A stretch of 64,000 nt of DNA. It comes from Paucihalobacter sp036825875 (GTDB lineage: Bacteria > Bacteroidota > Bacteroidia > Flavobacteriales > Flavobacteriaceae). Made by a program: the position numbers and the translations under genes. Positions 44,544-53,465 of this stretch are shown in pieces (the stretch's first letter is position 1; every line of letters begins with the position of its first letter). Location: positions 19,729-83,728 of the forward strand of contig NZ_DAISXK010000009.1 of the NCBI RefSeq assembly GCF_036825875.1. The letters are read 5' to 3'. The notes beneath the pieces are model-generated. The model was not told the DNA's origin, made no database searches, and was given only the letters and a program-made list of their open reading frames with translations.

Positions 44544-45782
44544 TTAGTATTCATAAATTGTTAGGCCACTGCGTAGCTTTGGTAAAATGTAGGTACTTTT
44601 TGGTGGCATCGTTAAGCCTTCGTTGGCAATGCTTTTTAGCTGATCGATGGTAGCTGGTCGCATATTAAATCCAACTTTAAATTCGCCGCTATCCACAAGA
44701 CTTTTAATGTTTATTAATTCATTTTTAGCGTTAGAATAATCTATGCGATTGCTGTTTTTCAAATCTTCAATTCCTAATATTGGTTGCAAAATTGTTTTAT
44801 AAAGCAAATAAGCATCTAATTCGTCTAAGGAAGTATTAAAGGAGTAGGCCGATTTTCGTAAAACTAAAGCATAAAATTCGCCATCTAAGTACATACTAAA
44901 TTGATGCGCCCTTTCTGGATGATATGGAGTAGTGCCTCGATTTTCAATTTTATAAAAGCCATCTAGCTTTACTAAAAAAGCTTCTTTGTTTAATCCATTT
45001 AAATCTCTAACAAGTCTGTTAAATTCATGAATCCTCAAGTGCGATTCAGGCAGAAAATAACACATGAAAAAATTATAAGATTCGTTGCCGCAATGATTTT
45101 GATTGTGTGTTTTTTCATCCTTGTACAACAAATAAGATGAAGAGCATCGGTGATGACCATCGGCGATGTAAACGGTTTCGATTTTTTTGAATTCACCTTG
45201 AATGATGGCGATAGTATCGGGATTTTCTATTTTCCAGAGATAATGTGTGTCACGATAGGTCATAGTGAATTCGTACTCTGGAAATGCTTTTTGAGTATGT
45301 GTAATAATGTCTGCAATCACATCATTGTCGCGATGGGTGAGCAACACAGGCTCTGCATTAAAACCTACAGTTTTCAAGTAGGTTTTAAAGGTTTCTTCAC
45401 GATCTGAAATAGTATCTTCATGTTTTTTGATAACATTATTTTCATAATCTTCGGCATGGGCTAAAGCAATTATGCCACTGAATTCGTATTTATCTCTATT
45501 TACAATTTTATAAACGTAAAGCGTTGGCTTTTCATCTTGAATAAAAATACCATCTTCTTTAAATTCCAAATAGCGATTTCTAACTAAATTATAACGTTCG
45601 CTACCTTTAATAACTTGATCGTATTTGAACCCCGGATTAATGATATGTAAAAAGCTAAATGGATTGTAATGCATGCGCGAATCTCGTTCTTCTGCTGTGT
45701 AGCTTTCGTAAGAACGAGAAGCTACCAAACCAACTTTACTGCGGGTTGGCCTTACTGCTTTAAACGGGATTATTTTGGTCAT
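44544..45782 (-). CDS. DUF1015 family protein
   Basis: A 412-residue cytosolic protein fitting DUF1015: IIPFKAVRPTRSKVGLVASRSYESY at the start, PYSFLHI-like NPFSFLHIINP, VYKIVNRD, the conserved YIADGHHRCSSSYLLY (about residues 208-223), and MRPATIDQLKSIANEGLTMPPKSTYILPKLRSGL near the C-terminus. The ADGHHR motif suggests metal or nucleotide binding, but no activity is established here. It sits in the minus-strand run from the Gfo/Idh gene to the adenosyltransferase gene. Confidence 0.9.
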   Translation of the reverse strand: MTKIIPFKAVRPTRSKVGLVASRSYESYTAEERDSRMHYNPFSFLHIINPGFKYDQVIKGSERYNLVRNRYLEFKEDGIFIQDEKPTLYVYKIVNRDKYEFSGIIALAHAEDYENNVIKKHEDTISDREETFKTYLKTVGFNAEPVLLTHRDNDVIADIITHTQKAFPEYEFTMTYRDTHYLWKIENPDTIAIIQGEFKKIETVYIADGHHRCSSSYLLYKDEKTHNQNHCGNESYNFFMCYFLPESHLRIHEFNRLVRDLNGLNKEAFLVKLDGFYKIENRGTTPYHPERAHQFSMYLDGEFYALVLRKSAYSFNTSLDELDAYLLYKTILQPILGIEDLKNSNRIDYSNAKNELINIKSLVDSGEFKVGFNMRPATIDQLKSIANEGLTMPPKSTYILPKLRSGLTIYEY

Positions 45783-45837
45783 TTTTTTATGGTAAATTTT
45801 TAAAAAGAATTGTTACTTATACTGAAATCGTTGTGTT

Positions 45838-46725
45838 TTATGAGAACTGTTTAGCCACTTTTTCCGCTTTACGGCTTTCGGAATAATCATAAAAGCCTTC
45901 ACCAGATTTCACACCATATTTGCCCGCACGAACCATGTTTACGAGTAAGGGACAGGGCGCATATTTTGGATTTTTAAAGCCTTCATACATCACATTTAAA
46001 ATGGAAAGACAAACGTCAAGTCCAATAAAATCTGCTAACTGCAATGGACCCATAGGATGTGCCATACCGAGCTTCATTACGGTGTCAATTTCGGTTACGC
46101 CAGCTACACCATTGTAAAGTGTTTCGATGGATTCGTTTATCATTGGCATTAAAATACGGTTGGCAACAAATCCCGGATAATCGTTCACTTCAACCGGAAT
46201 TTTGCCGAGTGTTTTGGATAGTTCCATAATGGTTTCCGTTACTTCGTTAGTCGTGTTATAACCACGGATAATCTCTACTAATTTCATAATTGGCACCGGA
46301 TTCATAAAGTGCATTCCTATTACAAGTTGTGGTCTTTTGGTAACCGCAGCTATTTGTGTAATGGATATGGATGAAGTATTGGTCGCAAGAATAGTGTTTT
46401 CAGGACAGGCTTCGTCCAATTGTTTGAAAATTTTTAGTTTTAATTCGATATTTTCGGTGGCTGCTTCTACTACTAAATTGGCGAATTCAACACCTTGATT
46501 AATATCGGTAAATGTTGAAATATTGCTTAGTGTATTTTCTTTGTCGGTTTCAGAAATCAGGTCTTTTGCAACTTGTCTATCTAGATTTTTGCTTATCGTA
46601 TCGATACCGCGTTTTAGGTTGCTTTCGCTTAGGTCGATAAGTTTAACTTTAAATCCTGACTGCGCAAAGGTATGGGCAATACCGTTACCCATAGTACCTG
46701 CGCCTATTACTGCTATATTTTTCAT
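45838..46725 (-). CDS. 3-hydroxybutyryl-CoA dehydrogenase
   Basis: A 295-residue NAD(P)-dependent dehydrogenase of the 3-hydroxyacyl-CoA group. Rossmann loop GAGTMGNGIAHTFAQSG (residues 7-23), ATNTSSISITQIA, catalytic His in GMHFMNPVPIMKLVEI, the glutamate in VEVNDYPGFVANRI, and PMGPLQLADFIGLDVCLSIL. It is the stand-alone type, acting in butanoate or fatty-acid-like metabolism. It lies 27 bases after the Gfo/Idh gene. Confidence 0.92.
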   Translation of the reverse strand: MKNIAVIGAGTMGNGIAHTFAQSGFKVKLIDLSESNLKRGIDTISKNLDRQVAKDLISETDKENTLSNISTFTDINQGVEFANLVVEAATENIELKLKIFKQLDEACPENTILATNTSSISITQIAAVTKRPQLVIGMHFMNPVPIMKLVEIIRGYNTTNEVTETIMELSKTLGKIPVEVNDYPGFVANRILMPMINESIETLYNGVAGVTEIDTVMKLGMAHPMGPLQLADFIGLDVCLSILNVMYEGFKNPKYAPCPLLVNMVRAGKYGVKSGEGFYDYSESRKAEKVAKQFS

Positions 46726-46752
46726 TGTATTTGTTGTTTTGTGATACTGTAT

Positions 46753-47712
46753 TTAAAATTGATTGATAATCATAGTAGCCACGCGCAATGCCTCGGTGCC
46801 ATCATGCAAGGTAACAACCGGTTTGGTGTTGTTGTTTATGGCATCAGCGAAGGTTTCTAATTCATCTAAAATAGCGTTGTTATTAGAAACTTCAGGATTA
46901 TCGAAATAGATTTGTTTGCTAACACCTTCGGCATTTTGAAGAATCATGTCAAAATCGCCCGGTTGTGTAGGTGCGTCTTTCATTTTTACGACTTCGCATT
47001 TTTTCTCAAGAAAATCAACTGAAATATAAGCATCTTTTTGAAAAAACCGAGTTTTACGCATATTCTTGAGCGAAATTCTACTCGCTGTTAAATTGGCTAC
47101 GCAGCCGTTGGTAAATTCAATACGAGCATTTGCAATATCTGGTGTATCGCTTATGACACTTACACCACTTGCGGAAATATTTTTAACGGAAGATTTCACA
47201 ACACTTAAAATGATATCAATATCGTGAATCATTAAATCTAACACGACAGGAACATCGGTTCCACGTGGGTTAAATTCTGCAAGTCTATGACATTCAATAA
47301 ACATCGGATTCTTAATATTGTCCTTAACGGCCGTAAACGCTGGATTAAAACGTTCTACGTGACCAACTTGTCCTTTAACATTGTTTTCGGCCAATAAAGT
47401 TCGGATGGTTTCTGCTTCTTCAACGGTATTGGTAATGGGTTTTTCTATAAAAATATGCTTGCCTTTGGCAATGGCTTTTTTGGCACATTCAAAGTGCGAT
47501 AAAGTTGGTGTCACAATATCAACAACATCAACAGCGTCAATAAGTTCATCTAAGGAATCAAAATAGGCGTAACCAAATTCGTCGCTAATTTTTTTACCGT
47601 TTTCAGCATCGGTATCGAAAAATCCAATAAGTTCATATTTATCGGATTGATTGAGTAATCTTAAATGGATTTTTCCTAAGTGACCAGCACCAAGAACGCC
47701 TACTTTCAGCAT
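46753..47712 (-). CDS. Gfo/Idh/MocA family oxidoreductase
   Basis: A 319-residue NAD(P)-dependent oxidoreductase. Rossmann loop GAGHLGKIHLRLL (residues 7-19), the EKP motif in HIFIEKPITNT (about 90-100), and H of GQVGHVERFNPAFTAV typical of MviM-like members. Substrate unknown, probably a sugar or sugar-like compound. It is the first gene of the run to the adenosyltransferase, with a promoter at 47729-47736. Confidence 0.9.
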   Translation of the reverse strand: MLKVGVLGAGHLGKIHLRLLNQSDKYELIGFFDTDAENGKKISDEFGYAYFDSLDELIDAVDVVDIVTPTLSHFECAKKAIAKGKHIFIEKPITNTVEEAETIRTLLAENNVKGQVGHVERFNPAFTAVKDNIKNPMFIECHRLAEFNPRGTDVPVVLDLMIHDIDIILSVVKSSVKNISASGVSVISDTPDIANARIEFTNGCVANLTASRISLKNMRKTRFFQKDAYISVDFLEKKCEVVKMKDAPTQPGDFDMILQNAEGVSKQIYFDNPEVSNNNAILDELETFADAINNNTKPVVTLHDGTEALRVATMIINQF

Positions 47713-47728
47713 AATTTTAGGTTTTTAA

Positions 47729-47736
47729 CAAAAATA
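47729..47736 (-). promoter_or_regulatory. Promoter -7 element for the Gfo/Idh operon
   Basis: TATTTTTG on the minus strand matches TAnnTTTG, 16 bases before the ATG at 47712. Confidence 0.6.
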
Positions 47737-47831
47737 GTTGTTTTGAAATAAAAATAATACAAATGAAATTATAAATTGCCTAAATAAATGTAGGCTTTTT
47801 TCAATGCGGATAGACGGTATTTTTTCAGATT

Positions 47832-47839
47832 TAACTTTG
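47832..47839 (+). promoter_or_regulatory. Promoter -7 element for pcm
   Basis: TAACTTTG matches TAnnTTTG, about 40-48 bases upstream of the two possible TTG starts of pcm. Confidence 0.55.
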
Positions 47840-47886
47840 AACTTGTTTCGCATTCAATTAAATTCGCTACCATTAATTTGGCACCA

Positions 47887-48528
47887 TTGAAAGATACGTT
47901 AAAACATCAAGGCTTACGAAATAAATTAGTTGAAATACTTAAAGATAAAGGTATTAAAAACCGTGAAGTGCTTAATGCCATCGGTAAAATCCCGAGGCAT
48001 TTGTTCATGGATTCTGGTTTTTTAGATCATGCATATCAAGACAAGGCTTTTCCTATTGCGGCCGATCAAACGATTTCGCAACCTTATACGGTGGCGTTTC
48101 AAACTGAATTACTTCAAATAAATAAGGGTGATACGGTGTTAGAAATCGGTACTGGTAGCGGCTATCAAACGGCTGTTTTATTAGAACTAGGAGCTAAGGT
48201 TTACAGTATTGAACGCCAACAAGAATTATTTAAAAGAACTTCAAAGTTTCTACCAAAACTGGGTTACCATGCTAAGAAATTAATTTTTGGCGATGGCTAT
48301 ATTGGGTATGCTGAAGCGGCACCGTATCAAGGCATTATTGTAACGGCTGGAGCACCTAAAATTCCTTCAGATTTGCTTGCGCAATTGGCTATTGGTGGTA
48401 GATTGGTAATTCCAGTAGGTGATTCGACTCAAGTGATGACACTCATCATTCGGAAAAGTGAACAAGAATTTGAAAAACATGAGTTTGGTGGATTTCGATT
48501 TGTGCCACTTTTGGAGAACAAAAATTAA
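47887..48528 (+). CDS. pcm: Protein-L-isoaspartate O-methyltransferase
   Basis: This enzyme methylates isoaspartyl residues in damaged proteins so they can be repaired. The 213-residue sequence has IGKIPRHLFMDSGF, DQTISQPYTVAFQTELL, SAM motif VLEIGTGSGYQTAVL and GAPKIPSDLLAQL. No ATG is available at the N-terminus: TTG codons lie at 47878 and 47887. The second gives MKDTLKHQGLRNKL, the usual family start, so I chose it. The 3' end overlaps the convergent NTF2-like gene by 4 bases. Confidence 0.92.
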   Translation: MKDTLKHQGLRNKLVEILKDKGIKNREVLNAIGKIPRHLFMDSGFLDHAYQDKAFPIAADQTISQPYTVAFQTELLQINKGDTVLEIGTGSGYQTAVLLELGAKVYSIERQQELFKRTSKFLPKLGYHAKKLIFGDGYIGYAEAAPYQGIIVTAGAPKIPSDLLAQLAIGGRLVIPVGDSTQVMTLIIRKSEQEFEKHEFGGFRFVPLLENKN

Positions 48529-49061
48529 TTTCGCGGTAAATAAGCGTTCGGAATTGGATTTTCAGGAGTTTCTTGTGTCCAATAAACGTTTAATATCCAC
48601 CAGCGTTCACCATCGTTTAAAAGCTGAATACTGTTAATACCGCGCATAAAAGGCTCTGCTTCGCCGGCACTTCTATAGGCTTGATAGGTGCTGAAAACGT
48701 GAGAAATACTGCCAAATGTTTGAATTTCTCGTTTTATTTCAACTTCAAAAAAACCGTTTTCAACCAACCATGCACCAGAAGTTTTTATATAGTCTTGAGG
48801 TTTTAAAAAACGCGCTTGATATTTACTTTCAGGTGTTTTGCCAGCTGGAATTAATTTGGCGTCAGCATGAAATAAAAATCTAAAATGATCCCAGTCGCGT
48901 TCCTGACCTTTTTCACCAGAAATCACAGCGTATAGACTGTTAATAATAGCATCTAAACTTTCAACTGAAGTAGAATAATCCTTGGCTTCTTCATTTTCTT
49001 GGGCAAAATTACCTGCGGATAAACACAGTATAAAGAAAATAGAAAAAATGTTAGTTTTCAT
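48525..49061 (-). CDS. Exported NTF2-like (SnoaL-type) protein
   Basis: A 178-residue exported protein with signal peptide MKTNIFSIFFILCLSAGNFAQ. The body has the NTF2/SnoaL cone-like pattern: ESLDAIINSLYAVISGEKGQERDWDHFRFLFHADAKLIP, IFEVEIKREIQTFGSISHVFSTYQA and the end RWWILNVYWTQETPENPIP. Such domains bind or convert small hydrophobic molecules; no specific activity can be assigned. It begins 22 bases after the DUF5686 gene stop, and may be its operon partner. Confidence 0.8.
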   Translation of the reverse strand: MKTNIFSIFFILCLSAGNFAQENEEAKDYSTSVESLDAIINSLYAVISGEKGQERDWDHFRFLFHADAKLIPAGKTPESKYQARFLKPQDYIKTSGAWLVENGFFEVEIKREIQTFGSISHVFSTYQAYRSAGEAEPFMRGINSIQLLNDGERWWILNVYWTQETPENPIPNAYLPRN

Positions 49062-49082
49062 AAATATAAAGTTTTTACCAAA

Positions 49083-51554
49083 TTAATTAAAAAAGTTCAA
49101 TCCAAAGATAATAGCATCGCCTATATAACCGCCTTGATAGGAGCGTACATAGTCCACACGAAGAAATCTGAATTTTCCCCAACCAATTTTATCCAATCCA
49201 ACCGAAAATTCGTGATAAGGTCTATGACCGCTGGTTGACAAATTATGAATGCCTATCACCGTACTAAAACCCAATTTATTTATAAGAGGAATTTTGTTCA
49301 GCAAATAGCCATTAAAATTATGCTCAATATGACTTTCAAAATAACTATTATTGGTGCTAAGTCTATAATATTCAAGGTTATTAAATACATCTGTATAGCT
49401 TCCGTTGGTACTAATTCGGGTTTGATTACCATTAAAATGTTGGAAATCCATGAAGGCAATATTTTCAGCGTTAAATAATTTTCCGCTGCGCATGTTGTAG
49501 CTAAATCTACCTTTGTTTGAAATGTCAAATGACTGATATAGACGCGCCTTTATTTGTTGGAAATTATAATTGGAATTCGTAGCGCCAAGTCCTTGTTCGT
49601 AACCAATAGTTAGTGTTGGAAATTTGTCGTTAGGAATATTCGACTTCGTTCTAGGATAACTCAAATAATTTTGACCAAAGTTAAACTGCGCGGCTACATT
49701 CAATTTTACGATATTATGAGTGTCAAACGGAGCCACGCCGAATGCTGCTGGATCTAGTGGATTGTTACTGCTGTAAATTTTATCGTTTTTATCAAAATAA
49801 ACCTCATCCGAAGTATTAAACAAGGCTTTTCTGCGTTCGTAACTCATGGTACCGAAAAGTCTAAAACCATTAGCAATCTCCTCTGAAAAAGTAAGCTGCA
49901 GAAAACTTTTGTCGTAAAGCTTCATAAAGTTACTTTCAAAAAATAAAGATGTAAAACTGTTAGCCAGAGGTGTTATAGGTTCGCTACTATTAAATTGCTC
50001 AGTCGTTACACCACCCGATAGCGATAAAATTGCCTTGCTAATATTGTTAAATTTATAAGTTAATGAACCTGTGGCGCGCAATCTGTCATCAGAAAACCCG
50101 TAATTTAAACTGGCATTGGCAGAAAAGTATCTTCTAAATTCATCATAACCTTTGGTGTAGAAAAAATTCATACCAGCATGGTATCCTTGAACGGTATTGA
50201 ATTGCACAGCTCCGATGGGAATATTATATCCAATTCTAGTGTTCTTATGAGAATTTTGGTAGGTGTAACCTGTTAAGGCCGAAAGCGGTTTGAATCGGTT
50301 TTTTGCGCGATCTACAGAATCTAAATAAGGTTTTGATTTTTTTAGAATTTGGATGCTGTCTTTTTTAACGTAATCGGTAATTTCTTCGGTAGTTAGTGGC
50401 ACGGGTCTCGACATGGTCCAATAAGCACTATCCTTTTTGTTTGCATTTTCTATAAAGGAAACCAACTCGCGATTAAAATCTTTTTTGCTAAGGTTATTGT
50501 TAAAATTGTAGTCGCTATAAACTGCTGTAAACCTACCGTCACCTTTAATACCAAATAATCCGTACTTAAAGTCGATATTTTGCGAAATTAACGCCCAAAT
50601 TTTATCGGTAGCTGAATAGGTGAAATTTTGTGAAATGGTTAAAATATCAGCAGCTGGAATTCTAGCTTGTTCGCCCGTAATACTCAATTCTGTGGCGTAA
50701 ATAGTCCATTGATCTTCAACTATATAAATATAACCCGAGAACACGCGGTCCTTGGCTCTTTTTGGAGTTACGATTATTTTATTGATAAGGTTTTGTTGCT
50801 CGTCATAAAAGGTGCCTTCAAGTTTATAGTTATAGTGACTAAAGGCAAAATCGGCAATTGGTGATACAATTTGATTGCCCAATTCTATAGTGTTGTTGTA
50901 AAAATTATAATCTACATCGCTGGCATTATTAAAACTGAAACCACTTTCATCTCCACTTACTTTTGAAGCCATGATGGTTTCCTTAAGTTTATCGGGCCGT
51001 AAAAATTTAAGCTTAGAAACCGTTTCGGAAAGATAAATAATTCCACTTCTTGTAGAATCTAATCCACCGCCAAGATCACCAACTTCAACTCCTAAAATTT
51101 TTTCTGGTGCGTCTTTAATTCGAATTAAGCCACGAGAATAAAAACTAGCAGAAAATGAATTTATTTTTTCCAGATTTTTCTTTCTGTTATCAATGGCATT
51201 CCTAATGATTAGGTTGGCAGGGTTTTCGTCAGCATTGATAACTATTTCATTTAAAGAAATTTGAGTTTCCTCTAATGTGACATTTTTTTCAATAGGAAAC
51301 TCGTTAACTTCAATACTTACTTTTTGTGTTTTGTAACCTAAATATTGAAAAACCAAAGTATAATTTCCGGGTTTTGATATGTTAAGTTCATATTTTCCGG
51401 CTTCGTTGGTAGTGGTGCCAGTGTAAGTGTTTTCGATAAAAACGTTAACGTATGCCAACGCTTCATTGTTGATATTTGTAACCGAACCTTTAACCTGAGA
51501 AAACACACTTATAGGTAAAACAAGTAATGCGATAAACGTAAGAATGGATTTCAT
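49083..51554 (-). CDS. DUF5686 outer-membrane protein with carboxypeptidase-like regulatory domain
   Basis: An 823-residue outer-membrane protein. After a signal peptide (about residues 1-19) comes a carboxypeptidase-regulatory-like beta sandwich (KGSVTNINNEALAYVNVFIENT and FQYLGYKTQKVSIEV, about 22-92), then DUF5686 with alternating amphipathic strands and many aromatic residues to the C-terminus, which ends IIFGLNFFN like an outer-membrane barrel. It is TonB-receptor-like but without the plug domain. Function unknown, common in flavobacteria. A perfect TATGTTTG promoter precedes it. Confidence 0.88.
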   Translation of the reverse strand: MKSILTFIALLVLPISVFSQVKGSVTNINNEALAYVNVFIENTYTGTTTNEAGKYELNISKPGNYTLVFQYLGYKTQKVSIEVNEFPIEKNVTLEETQISLNEIVINADENPANLIIRNAIDNRKKNLEKINSFSASFYSRGLIRIKDAPEKILGVEVGDLGGGLDSTRSGIIYLSETVSKLKFLRPDKLKETIMASKVSGDESGFSFNNASDVDYNFYNNTIELGNQIVSPIADFAFSHYNYKLEGTFYDEQQNLINKIIVTPKRAKDRVFSGYIYIVEDQWTIYATELSITGEQARIPAADILTISQNFTYSATDKIWALISQNIDFKYGLFGIKGDGRFTAVYSDYNFNNNLSKKDFNRELVSFIENANKKDSAYWTMSRPVPLTTEEITDYVKKDSIQILKKSKPYLDSVDRAKNRFKPLSALTGYTYQNSHKNTRIGYNIPIGAVQFNTVQGYHAGMNFFYTKGYDEFRRYFSANASLNYGFSDDRLRATGSLTYKFNNISKAILSLSGGVTTEQFNSSEPITPLANSFTSLFFESNFMKLYDKSFLQLTFSEEIANGFRLFGTMSYERRKALFNTSDEVYFDKNDKIYSSNNPLDPAAFGVAPFDTHNIVKLNVAAQFNFGQNYLSYPRTKSNIPNDKFPTLTIGYEQGLGATNSNYNFQQIKARLYQSFDISNKGRFSYNMRSGKLFNAENIAFMDFQHFNGNQTRISTNGSYTDVFNNLEYYRLSTNNSYFESHIEHNFNGYLLNKIPLINKLGFSTVIGIHNLSTSGHRPYHEFSVGLDKIGWGKFRFLRVDYVRSYQGGYIGDAIIFGLNFFN

Positions 51555-51574
51555 TTAGGATTTTTAGTACATTT

Positions 51575-51582
51575 CAAACATA
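51575..51582 (-). promoter_or_regulatory. Promoter -7 element for DUF5686 gene
   Basis: TATGTTTG on the minus strand matches TAnnTTTG, 20 bases before the ATG at 51554. Confidence 0.6.
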
Positions 51583-51626
51583 GGTATAAATACACTGTTT
51601 AATGTTACAGAAAACCTAAAGTTAAT

Positions 51627-52082
51627 TTAGAAGTTTTTTTTGATACGTTCTACGTCACGCTTCACATCTCTGTCTTTAATACTATCGCGTTTGTCGTAAA
51701 GTTTTTTGCCTTTTGCCAAAGCTATTTCTAATTTTGCGAATCCGTCATCGTTAATAAATAATCGCAACGGCACGATGGTAAGTCCCTTAGCCTGAACGTC
51801 TTTTCGAAGTTTTTTAAGCTCTCGTCGGTTGAGCAATAATTTGCGTTCCGCCTTGGGTTTATGATTGTAATAATTGCCAAACAAATATTCTTCAATTGTC
51901 ATATTAATCACAAACAATTCTCCAGCATCATTAAACTCGCAAAAACTTTCTGCAATAGAGGCTTTACTGCTGCGAATAGACTTGATTTCAGTGCCAGTTA
52001 AAACAATTCCAGCGGTGTAAGTATCAACTATCTCGAACTCAAATCGTGCACGTTTGTTTTTTATGTTAATGTTTTTCTGCAT
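51627..52082 (-). CDS. smpB: SsrA-binding protein SmpB
   Basis: A 151-residue protein that delivers tmRNA to stalled ribosomes. It has KNINIKNKRARFEFEIVDTYTAGIVLTGTEIKS-type N-terminal barrel (split blocks), DYSSYSV-like EEYLFGNYYNHKPKAERKLLLNRRELKKL, and the basic tail with LAKGKKLYDKRDSIKDRD. The family start is MQKNINIKNKRA, at the ATG 52082; an in-frame TTG at 52091 overlaps the promoter. Only six bases separate that promoter from the ATG, so its mRNA is likely leaderless. Confidence 0.96.
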   Translation of the reverse strand: MQKNINIKNKRARFEFEIVDTYTAGIVLTGTEIKSIRSSKASIAESFCEFNDAGELFVINMTIEEYLFGNYYNHKPKAERKLLLNRRELKKLRKDVQAKGLTIVPLRLFINDDGFAKLEIALAKGKKLYDKRDSIKDRDVKRDVERIKKNF

Positions 52083-52088
52083 GGATGG

Positions 52089-52096
52089 CAAAGGTA
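52089..52096 (-). promoter_or_regulatory. Promoter -7 element for smpB, nearly touching start codon
   Basis: TACCTTTG on the minus strand matches TAnnTTTG and is followed after six bases by the smpB ATG. Confidence 0.65.
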
Positions 52097-52172
52097 TTGA
52101 TTTATTTGCAATTTATTGAAGTGGTCGTAAGCTAATGCTTAATTTTACGACAATAATTTGAAACCTTAAAAT

Positions 52173-52928
52173 ATGCTGAAATCACCATTTTTACTACTTA
52201 TGTTTATGGCAATAATAAGTTGCAAAAACGAGCCTAAAACTACAGTACCCGATGCGCACTTGATTATTGATAAATCGATGGAAAGAGCAGGTTCTAACCT
52301 GGTTTCAATGTCCGAAATTGAGTTTGATTTTAGAAATATTCACTACAAAGCCATAAGAAATAAGGGACATTTTCAATTAAGCCGAACTATAATGCGCAAT
52401 GATTCTATTATTTATGATGTTTTAAATAATGCTGATTTAAATCGTTATGTAAACGATAGTTTAATTGAATTAAGTGAAGTTGATATAGCTAAATATAGCA
52501 GCTCTGTAAACTCAGTTCATTATTTTTCTGTGTTGCCATTTGGCTTAGACGACACGGCTGTTAATAAACGTTATATTGATAGCACAATGATAAAAAATCA
52601 ACCCTATCATATTATTGAAATTACCTTTAATGAGGACGGTGGTGGCGAAGATTTTGAGGATGTTTTTTTATATTGGATCCATGCCCAAACCTTTAAAATT
52701 GTTTATTTGGCCTATAAATTCTTTACTGAAGGTGGTGGTATGCGATTTAGAGAGGCTTATAACGAACGCTTTGAAAATGGTATTAGGTTTGTAGATTACA
52801 AAAATTACAAGCCAGAAACAAAATTAGTGACTTTAAGAGAATTGCAAACCTTATTTGAAAGTGATAACCTTGAGTTGTTATCAACCATTCAATTAGAAAA
52901 CCTAAAGGTTACTTTAATTGATAATTAG
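52173..52928 (+). CDS. DUF6503 family lipoprotein
   Basis: A 251-residue predicted lipoprotein: signal peptide MLKSPFLLLMFMAIISC, lipobox cysteine Cys17. The body (AHLIIDKSMERAGSNLVSMSEIEFDFRNIHYKAIR, LPFGLDDTAVNKRYIDS, DFEDVFLYWIHAQTFKIVYLAY, GGMRFREAYNERFENGIRFVDY) matches the DUF6503 family, with a fold resembling lipoprotein carriers such as LolA-like proteins by pattern only. Function unknown. The 3' end overlaps the convergent phosphatase gene by 15 bases. Confidence 0.78.
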   Translation: MLKSPFLLLMFMAIISCKNEPKTTVPDAHLIIDKSMERAGSNLVSMSEIEFDFRNIHYKAIRNKGHFQLSRTIMRNDSIIYDVLNNADLNRYVNDSLIELSEVDIAKYSSSVNSVHYFSVLPFGLDDTAVNKRYIDSTMIKNQPYHIIEITFNEDGGGEDFEDVFLYWIHAQTFKIVYLAYKFFTEGGGMRFREAYNERFENGIRFVDYKNYKPETKLVTLRELQTLFESDNLELLSTIQLENLKVTLIDN

Positions 52929-53432
52929 CAATTGTTCTGAAACGTGTGAACCGTAAATCGTAACAATAAATAAGGAACCGTTTTGGCTATCAGCAATTTC
53001 CTGATATTTATTTTGACCAATCAAAGCATTTACGATTTCTGGAATATTGTCGCTATGGCCTACAACAAAAATATTTTTCCCTCTAGTTTCCTCTAGAAAA
53101 GTATTATTTACCAGATTATTAGCTTCATATTTTTTTGGCTTTAGCTTATTGTGGTTGGCAAGCGGTAAAGCTGTTTGCTGAGTTCGATGGTAGTCAGTAG
53201 TAAACACCAAATCAAATGAAATATTACTTAGAACTGTTTTCCAGTTTTCAGCACGATTTAATCCTTCGGAAGTTAAATGAGGGTTTTTGTTTTCTGGATT
53301 GGTTCGGTCTTTTTCGGCATGACGCACCAAATAATAGACCGTTATTTTATTGTGATTTTTTTCGAGGTCTTGTGCATTCAGGAAGGCTGAAAAAGTCAAT
53401 GCAAATAATAAAGTCAGGAAAATGGATTTCAT
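52914..53432 (-). CDS. Exported histidine phosphatase family protein
   Basis: A 172-residue phosphatase of the phosphoglycerate-mutase-like branch. A signal peptide (residues 1-20) is followed by the catalytic RHG-like motif LVRHAEKDRTN (about residues 35-45), SEGLNRAENW, DLVFTTDYHRTQQTALPL and the second His in VVGHSDNIPEIV. The metabolic substrate is unknown. It begins 33 bases after deoD stop and may be a tail of the deo operon. Confidence 0.85.
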   Translation of the reverse strand: MKSIFLTLLFALTFSAFLNAQDLEKNHNKITVYYLVRHAEKDRTNPENKNPHLTSEGLNRAENWKTVLSNISFDLVFTTDYHRTQQTALPLANHNKLKPKKYEANNLVNNTFLEETRGKNIFVVGHSDNIPEIVNALIGQNKYQEIADSQNGSLFIVTIYGSHVSEQLLIIN

Positions 53433-53465
53433 ATTTTGGAGTAATAAATAATACGTTGATGCTTG

